The notes under the pieces were generated by a model, which was given only the letters and a program-made list of their open reading frames with translations, ran no database searches and was not told where the DNA came from. The position numbers and the translations under genes were made by a program. From assembly GCF_963576545.1 (NCBI RefSeq), contig NW_026870589.1, positions 124,001 through 188,000 of the forward strand: a DNA stretch of 64,000 nucleotides. The letters run 5' to 3'. The stretch comes from Limanda limanda (taxonomy: Eukaryota; Chordata; Actinopteri; Pleuronectiformes; Pleuronectidae). This document shows, piece by piece, positions 10,002 to 23,100 of this stretch. Positions within the stretch are counted from its first letter, which is position 1, and each line of letters starts with the position of its first letter.

Positions 10002-13000
10002 GATCGATTGGTACCATCCCCGAGCTTGTACGACCTTCGAAAGAGGTCGACCGACGAAATTCCCCCAAATCTGAGGAGATATTCTTGAATAACTTTTTTT
10101 GTGAAGGTCGGAGAGACTTGCAAGTAGGCTCTACCCCCACTAAATGGGGTTGCGCGCATCGATCGGTACCATCCTTGAGCTTCTCCGACTTTCGGAAGGG
10201 TTAGGGTTAGGGTTAGGGATGAAAGCACATAGGAGGAAGAGATATTCTTGAATAACTTTTTTTGTGAAGGTCGGAGAGACTTGGAAAGTGGTTGCATCTG
10301 GACTAATTTGGGTCCTGCGGATCGATTGGTACCATCCCCGAGCTTGTACGACCTTCGAAAGAGGTCGACCGACGAAATTCCCCCAAATCTGAGGAGATAT
10401 TCTTGAATAACTTTTTTTGTGAAGGTCGGAGAGACTTGCAAGTAGGCTCTACCCCCACTAAATGGGGTTGCGCGCATCGATCGGTACCATCCTTGAGCTT
10501 CTCCGACTTTCGGAAGGGTTAGGGTTAGGGTTAGGGATGAAAGCACATAGGAGAAAGAGATATTCTTGAATAACTTTTTTTGTGAAGGTCGGAGAGACTT
10601 GCAAGTAGGCTCTACCCCCACTAAATGGGGTAGCGCGCATCGATCGGTACCATCCTTGAGCTTCTCCGACTTTCGGAAGGGTTAGGGTTAGGGTTAGGGA
10701 TGAAAGCACATAGGAGAAAGAGATATTCTTGAATAACTTTTTTTGTGAAGGTCGGAGAGACTTGCAAGTAGGCTCTACCCCCACTAAATGGGGTAGCGCG
10801 CATCGATCAGTACCATCCTTGAGCTTCTCCGACTTTCGGAAGGGTTAGGGTTAGGGTTAGGGATGAAAGCACATAGGAGAAAGAGATATTCTTGAATAAC
10901 TTTTTTTGTGAAGGTCGGAGAGACTTGCAAGTAGGCTCTACCCCCACTAAATGGGGTAGCGCGCATCGATCGGTACCATCCTTGAGCTTCTCCGACTTTC
11001 GGAAGGGTTAGGGTTAGGGTTAGGGATGAAAGCACATAGGAGAAAGAGATATTCTTGAATAACTTTTTTTGTGAAGGTCGGAGAGACTTGCAAGTAGGCT
11101 CTACCCCCACTAAATGGGGTAGCGCGCATCGATCGGTACCATCCTTGAGCTTCTCCGACTTTCGGAAGGGTTAGGGTTAGGGTTAGGGATGAAAGCACAT
11201 AGGAGAAAGAGATATTCTTGAATAACTTTTTTTGTGAAGGTCGGAGAGACTTGGAAAGTGGTTGCATCTGGACTAATTTGGGTCCTGCGGATCGATTGGT
11301 ACCATCCCCGAGCTTGTACGACCTTCGGAAGAGGTCGACCGACGAAATTCCCCCAAATCTGAGGAGATATTCTTGAATAACTTTTTTTTTGAAGGTCGGA
11401 GAGACTTGCAAGTAGGCTCTACCCCCACTAAATGGGGTAGCGCGCATCGATCGGTACTATCCTTGAGCTTCTCCGACTTTCGGAAGGGTTAGGGTTAGGG
11501 TTAGGGATGAAAGCACATAGGAGAAAGAGATATTCTTGAATAACTTTTTTTGTGAAGGTCGGAGAGACTTGCAAGTAGGCTCTACCCCCACTAAATGGGG
11601 TAGCGCGCATCGATCGGTACCATCCTTGAGCTTCTCCGACTTTCGGAAGGGTTAGGGTTAGGGTTAGGGATGAAAGCACATAGGAGAAAGAGATATTCTT
11701 GAATAACTTTTTTTGTGAAGGTCGGAGAGACTTGGAAAGTGGTTGCATCTGGACTAATTTGGGTCCTGCGGATCGATTGGTACCATCCCCGAGCTTGTAC
11801 GACCTTCGGAAGAGGTCGACCGACGAAATTCCCCCAAATCTGAGGAGATATTCTTGAATAACTTTTTTTGTGAAGGTCGGAGAGACTTGCAAGTAGGCTC
11901 TACCCCCACTAAATGGGGTTGCGCGCATCGATCGGTACCATTCTTGAGCTTCTCCGACTTTCGGAAGGGTTAGGGTTAGGGATGAAAGCACATAGGAGAA
12001 AGAGATATTCTTGAATAACTTTTTTTGTGAAGGTCGGAGAGACTTGCAAGTAGGCTCTACCCCCACTAAATGGGGTAGCGCGCATCGATCGGTACCATCC
12101 TTGAGCTTCTCCGACTTTCGGAAGGGTTAGGGTTAGGGTTAGGGATGAAAGCACATAGGAGAAAGAGATATTCTTGAATAACTTTTTTTGTGAAGGTCGG
12201 AGAGACTTGGAAAGTGGTTGCATCTGGACTAATTTGGGTCCTGCGGATCGATTGGTACCATCCCCGAGCTTGTACGACCTTCGGAAGAGGTCGACCGACG
12301 AAATTCCCCCAAATCTGAGGAGATATTCTTGAATAACTTTTTTTGTGAAGGTCGGAGAGACTTGCAAGTAGGCTCTACCCCCACTAAATGGGGTAGCGCG
12401 CATCGATCGGTACCATCCTTGAGCTTCTCCGACTTTCGGAAGGGTTAGGGTTAGGGTTAGGGATGAAAGCACATAGGAGGAAGAGATATTCTTGAATAAC
12501 TTTTTTTGTGAAGGTCGGAGAGACTTGGAAAGTGGTTGCATCTGGACTAAATTGGGTCCTGCAGATCGATTGGTACCATCCCCGAGCTTGTACGACCTTC
12601 GAAAGAGGTCGACCGACGAAATTCCCCCAAATCTGAGGAGATATTCTTGAATAACTTTTTTTGTGAAGGTCGGAGAGACTTGCAAGTAGGCTCTACCCCC
12701 ACTAAATGGGGTTGCGCGCATCGATCGGTACCATCCTTGAGCTTCTCCGACTTTCGGAAGGGTTAGGGTTAGGGTTAGGGATGAAAGCACATAGGAGAAA
12801 GAGATATTCTTGAATAACTTTTTTTGTGAAGGTCGGAGAGACTTGCAAGTAGGCTCTACCCCCACTAAATGGGGTAGCGCGCATCGATCGGTACCATCCT
12901 TGAGCTTCTCCGACTTTCGGAAGGGTTAGGGTTAGGGTTAGGGATGAAAGCACATAGGAGAAAGAGATATTCTTGAATAACTTTTTTTGTGAAGGTCGGA

Positions 13001-16000
13001 GAGACTTGCAAGTAGGCTCTACCCCCACTAAATGGGGTAGCGCGCATCGATCAGTACCATCCTTGAGCTTCTCCGACTTTCGGAAGGGTTAGGGTTAGGG
13101 TTAGGGATGAAAGCACATAGGAGAAAGAGATATTCTTGAATAACTTTTTTTGTGAAGGTCGGAGAGACTTGGAAAGTGGTTGCATCTGGACTAATTTGGG
13201 TCCTGCGGATCGATTGGTACCATCCCCGAGCTTGTACGACCTTCGGAAGAGGTCGACCGACGAAATTCCCCCAAATCTGAGGAGATATTCTTGAATAACT
13301 TTTTTTGTGAAGGTCGGAGAGACTTGCAAGTAGGCTCTACCCCCACTAAATGGGGTTGCGCGCATCGATCGGTACCATCCTTGAGCTTCTCCGACTTTCG
13401 GAAGGGTTAGGGTTAGGGTTAGGGATGAAAGCACATAGGAGAAAGAGATATTCTTGAATAACTTTTTTTGTGAAGGTCGGAGAGACTTGCAAGTAGGCTT
13501 TACCCCCACTAAATGGGGAAGCGCGCATCGATCGGTACCATCCTTGAGCTTCTCCGACTTTCGGAAGGGTTAGGGTTAGGGTTAGGGATGAAAGCACATA
13601 GGAGGAAGAGATATTCTTGAATAACTTTTTTTGTGAAGGTCGGAGAGACTTGGAAAGTGGTTGCATCTGGACTAATTTGGGTCCTGCGGATCGATTGGTA
13701 CCATCCCCGAGCTTGTACGACCTTCGAAAGAGGTCGACCGACGAAATTCCCCCAAATCTGAGGAGATATTCTTGAATAACTTTTTTTGTGAAGGTCGGAG
13801 AGACTTGCAAGTAGGCTCTACCCCCACTAAATGGGGTTGCGCGCATCGATCGGTACCATCCTTGAGCTTCTCCGACTTTCGGAAGGGTTAGGGTTAGGGT
13901 TAGGGATGAAAGCACATAGGAGAAAGAGATATTCTTGAATAACTTTTTTTGTGAAGGTCGGAGAGACTTGCAAGTAGGCTCTACCCCCACTAAATGGGGT
14001 AGCGCGCATCGATCGGTACCATCCTTGAGCTTCTCCGACTTTCGGAAGGGTTAGGGTTAGGGTTAGGGATGAAAGCACATAGGAGAAAGAGATATTCTTG
14101 AATAACTTTTTTTGTGAAGGTCGGAGAGACTTGCAAGTAGGCTCTACCCCCACTAAATGGGGTAGCGCGCATCGATCGGTACCATCCTTGAGCTTCTCCG
14201 ACTTTCGGAAGGGTTAGGGTTAGGGTTAGGGATGAAAGCACATAGGAGGAAGAGATATTCTTGAATAACTTTTTTTGTGAAGGTCGGAGAGACTTGGAAA
14301 GTGGTTGCATCTGGACTAAATTGGGTCCTGCAGATCGATTGGTACCATCCCCGAGCTTGTACGACCTTCGAAAGAGGTCGACCGACGAAATTCCCCCAAA
14401 TCTGAGGAGATATTCTTGAATAACTTTTTTTGTGAAGGTCGGAGAGACTTGCAAGTAGGCTCTACCCCCACTAAATGGGGTTGCGCGCATCGATCGGTAC
14501 CATCCTTGAGCTTCTCCGACTTTCGGAAGGGTTAGGGTTAGGGATGAAAGCACATAGGAGAAAGAGATATTCTTGAATAACTTTTTTTGTGAAGGTCGGA
14601 GAGACTTGGAAAGTGGTTGCATCTGGACTAATTTGGGTCCTGCGGATCGATTGGTACCATCCCCGAGCTTGTACGACCTTCGGAAGAGGTCGACCGACGA
14701 AATTCCCCCAAATCTGAGGAGATATTCTTGAATAACTTTTTTTGTGAAGGTCGGAGAGACTTGCAAGTAGGCTCTACCCCCACTAAATGGGGTTGCGCGC
14801 ATCGATCGGTACCATCCTTGAGCTTCTCCGACTTTCGGAAGGGTTAGGGTTAGGGTTAGGGATGAAAGCACATAGGAGAAAGAGATATTCTTGAATAACT
14901 TTTTTTGTGAAGGTCGGAGAGACTTGCAAGTAGGCTCTACCCCCACTAAATGGGGTAGCGCGCATCGATCGGTACCATCCTTGAGCTTCTCTGACTTTCG
15001 GAAGGGTTAGGGTTAGGGTTAGGGATGAAAGCACATAGGAGAAAGAGATATTCTTGAATAACTTTTTTTGTGAAGGTCGGAGAGACTTGCAAGTAGGCTC
15101 TACCCCCACTAAATGGGGTAGCGCGCATCGATCGGTACCATCCTTGAGCTTCTCCGACTTTCGGAAGGGTTAGGGTTAGGGTTAGGGATGAAAGCACATA
15201 GGAGAAAGAGATATTCTTGAATAACTTTTTTTGTGAAGGTCGGAGAGACTTGAAAAGTGGTTGCATCTGGACTAATTTGGGTCCTGCGGATCGATTGGTA
15301 CCATCCCCGAGCTTGTACGACCTTCGGAAGAGGTCGACCGACGAAATTCCCCCAAATCTGAGGAGATATTCTTGAATAACTTTTTTTGTGAAGGTCGGAG
15401 AGACTTGGAGGTAGGCTCTACCCCCACTAAATGGGGTAGCGCGCATCGATCGGTACCATCCTTGAGCTTCTCCGACTTTCGGAAGGGTTAGGGTTAGGGT
15501 TAGGGATGAAAGCACATAGGAGAAAGAGATATTCTTGAATAACTTTTTTTGTGAAGGTCGGAGAGACTTGCAAGTAGGCTCTACCCCCACTAAATGGGGT
15601 AGCGCGCATCGATCGGTACCATCCTTGAGCTTCTCCGACTTTCGGAAGGGTTAGGGTTAGGGATGAAAGCACATAGGAGAAAGAGATATTCTTGAATAAC
15701 TTTTTTTGTGAAGGTCGGAGAGACTTGGAAAGTGGTTGCATCTGGACTAATTTGGGTCCTGCGGATCGATTGGTACCATCCCCGAGCTTGTACGACCTTC
15801 GAAAGAGGTCGACCGACGAAATTCCCCCAAATCTGAGGAGATATTCTTGAATAACTTTTTTTGTGAAGGTCGGAGAGACTTGCAGGTAGGCTCTACCCCC
15901 ACTAAATGGGGTAGCGCGCATCGATCGGTACCATCCTTGAGCTTCTCCGACTTTCGGAAGGGTTAGGGTTAGGGTTAGGGATGAAAGCACATAGGAGAAA

Positions 16001-17182
16001 GAGATATTCTTGAATAACTTTTTTTGTGAAGGTCGGAGAGACTTGCAAGTAGGCTCTACCCCCACTAAATGGGGTAGCGCACATCGATCGGTACCATCCT
16101 TGAGCTTCTCCGACTTTCGGAAGGGTTAGGGTTAGGGATGAAAGCACATAGGAGAAAGAGATATTCTTGAATAACTTTTTTTGTGAAGGTCGGAGAGACT
16201 TGGAAAGTGGTTGCATCTGGACTAATTTGGGTCCTGCGGATCGATTGGTACCATCCCCGAGCTTGTACGACCTTCGAAAGAGGTCGACCGACGAAATTCC
16301 CCCAAATCTGAGGAGATATTCTTGAATAACTTTTTTTGTGAAGGTCGGAGAGACTTGCAAGTAGGCTCTACCCCCACTAAATGGGGTTGCGCGCATCGAT
16401 CGGTACCATCCTTGAGCTTCTCCGACTTTCGGAAGGGTTAGGGTTAGGGATGAAAGCACATAGGAGAAAGAGATATTCTTGAATAACTTTTTTTGTGAAG
16501 GTCGGAGAGACTTGCAAGTAGGCTCTACCCCCACTAAATGGGGTAGCGCGCATCGATCGGTACCATCCTTGAGCTTCTCCGACTTTCGGAAGGGTTAGGG
16601 TTAGGGATGAAAGCACATAGGAGAAAGAGATATTCTTGAATAACTTTTTTTGTGAAGGTCGGAGAGACTTGGAAAGTGGTTGCATCTGGACTAATTTGGG
16701 TCCTGCGGATCGATTGGTACCATCCCCGAGCTTGTACGACCTTCGGAAGAGGTCGACCGACGAAATTCCCCCAAATCTGAGGAGATATTCTTGAATAACT
16801 TTTTTTGTGAAGGTCGGAGAGACTTGCAGGTAGGCTCTACCCCCACTAAATGGGGTAGCGCGCATCGATCGGTACCATCCTTGAGCTTCTCCGACTTTCG
16901 GAAGGGTTAGGGTTAGGGTTAGGGATGAAAGCACATAGGAGAAAGAGATATTCTTGAATAACTTTTTTTGTGAAGGTCGGAGAGACTTGCAAGTAGGCTC
17001 TACCCCCACTAAATGGGGTAGCGCGCATCGATCGGTACCATCCTTGAGCTTCTCCGACTTTCGGAAGGGTTAGGGTTAGGGATGAAAGCACATAGGAGAA
17101 AGAGATATTCTTGAATAACTTTTTTTGTGAAGGTCGGAGAGACTTGGAAAGTGGTTGCATCTGGACTAATTTGGGTCCTGCG
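10002..17182 (+). repeat. 7,181-bp segmental duplication, copy 2
   Basis: Direct tandem copy of the preceding segment, carrying the same rare variants (T9 run near 11,382, ACCATTC near 11,938, CTTTACCCC near 13,497, CTCTGAC near 14,989). Similarity continues to about 17,393, where an A2 replaces the A3 found at 10,076. The lack of visible differences implies a very recent duplication, or an assembly duplication. No gene. Confidence 0.88.
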
Positions 17183-20100
17183 GATCGATTGGTACCATCC
17201 CCGAGCTTGTACGACCTTCGAAAGAGGTCGACCGACGAAATTCCCCCAAATCTGAGGAGATATTCTTGAATAACTTTTTTTGTGAAGGTCGGAGAGACTT
17301 GCAAGTAGGCTCTACCCCCACTAAATGGGGTTGCGCGCATCGATCGGTACCATCCTTGAGCTTCTCCGACTTTCGGAAGGGTTAGGGTTAGGGATGAAAG
17401 CACATAGGAGAAAGAGATATTCTTGAATAACTTTTTTTGTGAAGGTCGGAGAGACTTGGAAAGTGGTTGCATCTGGACTAATTTGGGTCCTGCGGATCGA
17501 TTGGTACCATCCCCGAGCTTGTACGACCTTCGGAAGAGGTCGACCGACGAAATTCCCCCAAATCTGAGGAGATATTCTTGAATAACTTTTTTTGTGAAGG
17601 TCGGAGAGACTTGCAAGTAGGCTCTACCCCCACTAAATGGGGTAGCGCGCATCGATCGGTACCATCCTTGAGCTTCTCCGACTTTCGGAAGGGTTAGGGT
17701 TAGGGTTAGGGATGAAAGCACATAGGAGAAAGAGATATTCTTGAATAACTTTTTTTGTGAAGGTCGGAGAGACTTGGAAAGTGGTTGCATCTGGACTAAT
17801 TTGGGTCCTGCGGATCGATTGGTACCATCCCCGAGCTTGTACGACCTTCGGAAGAGGTCGACCGACGAAATTCCCCCAAATCTGAGGAGATATTCTTGAA
17901 TAACTTTTTTTGTGAAGGTCGGAGAGACTTGCAAGTAGGCTCTACCCCCACTAAATGGGGTTGCGCGCATCGATCGGTACCATCCTTGAGCTTCTCCGAC
18001 TTTCGGAAGGGTTAGGGTTAGGGTTAGGGATGAAAGCACATAGGAGAAAGAGATATTCTTGAATAACTTTTTTTGTGAAGGTCGGAGAGACTTGCAAGTA
18101 GGCTCTACCCCCACTAAATGGGGTAGCGCGCATCGATCGGTACCATCCTTGAGCTTCTCTGACTTTCGGAAGGGTTAGGGTTAGGGTTAGGGATGAAAGC
18201 ACATAGGAGAAAGAGATATTCTTGAATAACTTTTTTTGTGAAGGTCGGAGAGACTTGCAAGTAGGCTCTACCCCCACTAAATGGGGTAGCGCGCATCGAT
18301 CGGTACCATCCTTGAGCTTCTCCGACTTTCGGAAGGGTTAGGGTTAGGGTTAGGGATGAAAGCACATAGGAGAAAGAGATATTCTTGAATAACTTTTTTT
18401 GTGAAGGTCGGAGAGACTTGGAAAGTGGTTGCATCTGGACTAATTTGGGTCCTGCGGATCGATTGGTACCATCCCCGAGCTTGTACGACCTTCGGAAGAG
18501 GTCGACCGACGAAATTCCCCCAAATCTGAGGAGATATTCTTGAATAACTTTTTTTGTGAAGGTCGGAGAGACTTGGAGGTAGGCTCTACCCCCACTAAAT
18601 GGGGTAGCGCGCATCGATCGGTACCATCCTTGAGCTTCTCCGACTTTCGGAAGGGTTAGGGTTAGGGTTAGGGATGAAAGCACATAGGAGAAAGAGATAT
18701 TCTTGAATAACTTTTTTTGTGAAGGTCGGAGAGACTTGCAAGTAGGCTCTACCCCCACTAAATGGGGTAGCGCGCATCGATCGGTACCATCCTTGAGCTT
18801 CTCCGACTTTCGGAAGGGTTAGGGTTAGGGATGAAAGCACATAGGAGAAAGAGATATTCTTGAATAACTTTTTTTGTGAATGTCGGAGAGACTTGGAAAG
18901 TGGTTGCATCTGGACTAATTTGGGTCCTGCGGATCGATTGGTACCATCCCCGAGCTTGTACGACCTTCGAAAGAGGTCGACCGACGAAATTCCCCCAAAT
19001 CTGAGGAGATATTCTTGAATAACTTTTTTTGTGAAGGTCGGAGAGACTTGCAGGTAGGCTCTACCCCCACTAAATGGGGTAGCGCGCATCGATCGGTACC
19101 ATCCTTGAGCTTCTCCGACTTTCGGAAGGGTTAGGGTTAGGGTTAGGGATGAAAGCACATAGGAGAAAGAGATATTCTTGAATAACTTTTTTTGTGAAGG
19201 TCGGAGAGACTTGCAAGTAGGCTCTACCCCCACTAAATGGGGTAGCGCACATCGATCGGTACCATCCTTGAGCTTCTCCGACTTTCGGAAGGGTTAGGGT
19301 TAGGGATGAAAGCACATAGGAGAAAGAGATATTCTTGAATAACTTTTTTTGTGAAGGTCGGAGAGACTTGGAAAGTGGTTGCATCTGGACTAATTTGGGT
19401 CCTGCGGATCGATTGGTACCATCCCCGAGCTTGTACGACCTTCGAAAGAGGTCGACCGACGAAATTCCCCCAAATCTGAGGAGATATTCTTGAATAACTT
19501 TTTTTGTGAAGGTCGGAGAGACTTGCAAGTAGGCTCTACCCCCACTAAATGGGGTTGCGCGCATCGATCGGTACCATCCTTGAGCTTCTCCGACTTTCGG
19601 AAGGGTTAGGGTTAGGGATGAAAGCACATAGGAGAAAGAGATATTCTTGAATAACTTTTTTTGTGAAGGTCGGAGAGACTTGCAAGTAGGCTCTACCCCC
19701 ACTAAATGGGGTAGCGCACATCGATCGGTACCATCCTTGAGCTTCTCCGACTTTCGGAAGGGTTAGGGTTAGGGATGAAAGCACATAGGAGAAAGAGATA
19801 TTCTTGAATAACTTTTTTTGTGAAGGTCGGAGAGACTTGGAAAGTGGTTGCATCTGGACTAATTTGGGTCCTGCGGATCGATTGGTACCATCCCCGAGCT
19901 TGTACGACCTTCGGAAGAGGTCGACCGACGAAATTCCCCCAAATCTGAGGAGATATTCTTGAATAACTTTTTTTGTGAAGGTCGGAGAGACTTGCAGGTA
20001 GGCTCTACCCCCACTAAATGGGGTAGCGCGCATCGATCGGTACCATCCTTGAGCTTCTCCGACTTTCGGAAGGGTTAGGGTTAGGGTTAGGGATGAAAGC

Positions 20101-23100
20101 ACATAGGAGAAAGAGATATTCTTGAATAACTTTTTTTGTGGAGGTCGGAGAGACTTGCAAGTAGGCTCTACCCCCACTAAATGGGGTAGCGCGCATCGAT
20201 CGGTACCATCCTTGAGCTTCTCCGACTTTCGGAAGGGTTAGGGTTAGGGATGAAAGCACATAGGAGAAAGAGATATTCTTGAATAACTTTTTTTGTGAAG
20301 GTCGGAGAGACTTGGAAAGTGGTTGCATCTGGACTAATTTGGGTCCTGCAGATCGATTGGTACCATCCCCGAGCTTGTACGACCTTCGGAAGAGGTCGAC
20401 CGACGAAATTCCCCCAAATCTGAGGAGATATTCTTGAATAACTTTTTTTGTGAAGGTCGGAGAGACTTGCAAGTAGGCTCTACCCCCACTAAATGGGGTT
20501 GCGCGCATCGATCGGTACCATCCTTGAGCTTCTCCGACTTTCGGAAGGGTTAGGGTTAGGGTTAGGGATGAAAGCACATAGGAGAAAGAGATATTCTTGA
20601 ATAACTTTTTTTGTGAAGGTCGGAGAGACTTGCAAGTAGGCTCTACCCCCACTAAATGGGGTAGCGCGCATCGATCGGTACCATCCTTGAGCTTCTCTGA
20701 CTTTCGGAAGGGTTAGGGTTAGGGTTAGGGATGAAAGCACATAGGAGAAAGAGATATTCTTGAATAACTTTTTTTGTGAAGGTCGGAGAGACTTGCAAGT
20801 AGGCTCTACCCCCACTAAATGGGGTAGCGCGCATCGATCGGTACCATCCTTGAGCTTCTCCGACTTTCGGAAGGGTTAGGGTTAGGGTTAGGGATGAAAG
20901 CACATAGGAGAAAGAGATATTCTTGAATAACTTTTTTTGTGAAGGTCGGAGAGACTTGGAAAGTGGTTGCATCTGGACTAATTTGGGTCCTGCGGATCGA
21001 TTGGTACCATCCCCGAGCTTGTACGACCTTCGGAAGAGGTCGACCGACGAAATTCCCCCAAATCTGAGGAGATATTCTTGAATAACTTTTTTTGTGAAGG
21101 TCGGAGAGACTTGCAGGTAGGCTCTACCCCCACTAAATGGGGTAGCGCGCATCGATCGGTACCATCCTTGAGCTTCTCCGACTTTCGGAAGGGTTAGGGT
21201 TAGGGTTAGGGATGAAAGCACATAGGAGAAAGAGATATTCTTGAATAACTTTTTTTGTGAAGGTCGGAGAGACTTGCAAGTAGGCTCTACCCCCACTAAA
21301 TGGGGTAGCGCGCATCGATCGGTACCATCCTTGAGCTTCTCCGACTTTCGGAAGGGTTAGGGTTAGGGATGAAAGCACATAGGAGAAAGAGATATTCTTG
21401 AATAACTTTTTTTGTGAAGGTCGGAGAGACTTGGAAAGTGGTTGCATCTGGACTAATTTGGGTCCTGCAGATCGATTGGTACCATCCCCGAGCTTGTACG
21501 ACCTTCGGAAGAGGTCGACCGACGAAATTCCCCCAAATCTGAGGAGATATTCTTGAATAACTTTTTTTGTGAAGGTCGGAGAGACTTGCAAGTAGGCTCT
21601 ACCCCCACTAAATGGGGTTGCGCGCATCGATCGGTACCATCCTTGAGCTTCTCCGACTTTCGGAAGGGTTAGGGTTAGGGTTAGGGATGAAAGCACATAG
21701 GAGAAAGAGATATTCTTGAATAACTTTTTTTGTGAAGGTCGGAGAGACTTGCAAGTAGGCTCTACCCCCACTAAATGGGGTAGCGCGCATCGATCGGTAC
21801 CATCCTTGAGCTTCTCTGACTTTCGGAAGGGTTAGGGTTAGGGTTAGGGATGAAAGCACATAGGAGAAAGAGATATTCTTGAATAACTTTTTTTGTGAAG
21901 GTCGGAGAGACTTGCAAGTAGGCTCTACCCCCACTAAATGGGGTAGCGCGCATCGATCGGTACCATCCTTGAGCTTCTCCGACTTTCGGAAGGGTTAGGG
22001 TTAGGGTTAGGGATGAAAGCACATAGGAGAAAGAGATATTCTTGAATAACTTTTTTTGTGAAGGTCGGAGAGACTTGGAAAGTGGTTGCATCTGGACTAA
22101 TTTGGGTCCTGCGGATCGATTGGTACCATCCCCGAGCTTGTACGACCTTCGGAAGAGGTCGACCGACGAAATTCCCCCAAATCTGAGGAGATATTCTTGA
22201 ATAACTTTTTTTGTGAAGGTCGGAGAGACTTGGAGGTAGGCTCTACCCCCACTAAATGGGGTAGCGCGCATCGATCGGTACCATCCTTGAGCTTCTCCGA
22301 CTTTCGGAAGGGTTAGGGTTAGGGTTAGGGATGAAAGCACATAGGAGAAAGAGATATTCTTGAATAACTTTTTTTGTGAAGGTCGGAGAGACTTGCAAGT
22401 AGGCTCTACCCCCACTAAATGGGGTAGCGCGCATCGATCGGTACCATCCTTGAGCTTCTCCGACTTTCGGAAGGGTTAGGGTTAGGGATGAAAGCACATA
22501 GGAGAAAGAGATATTCTTGAATAACTTTTTTTGTGAATGTCGGAGAGACTTGGAAAGTGGTTGCATCTGGACTAATTTGGGTCCTGCGGATCGATTGGTA
22601 CCATCCCCGAGCTTGTACGACCTTCGAAAGAGGTCGACCGACGAAATTCCCCCAAATCTGAGGAGATATTCTTGAATAACTTTTTTTGTGAAGGTCGGAG
22701 AGACTTGCAGGTAGGCTCTACCCCCACTAAATGGGGTAGCGCGCATCGATCGGTACCATCCTTGAGCTTCTCCGACTTTCGGAAGGGTTAGGGTTAGGGT
22801 TAGGGATGAAAGCACATAGGAGAAAGAGATATTCTTGAATAACTTTTTTTGTGAAGGTCGGAGAGACTTGCAAGTAGGCTCTACCCCCACTAAATGGGGT
22901 AGCGCACATCGATCGGTACCATCCTTGAGCTTCTCCGACTTTCGGAAGGGTTAGGGTTAGGGATGAAAGCACATAGGAGAAAGAGATATTCTTGAATAAC
23001 TTTTTTTGTGAAGGTCGGAGAGACTTGGAAAGTGGTTGCATCTGGACTAATTTGGGTCCTGCGGATCGATTGGTACCATCCCCGAGCTTGTACGACCTTC

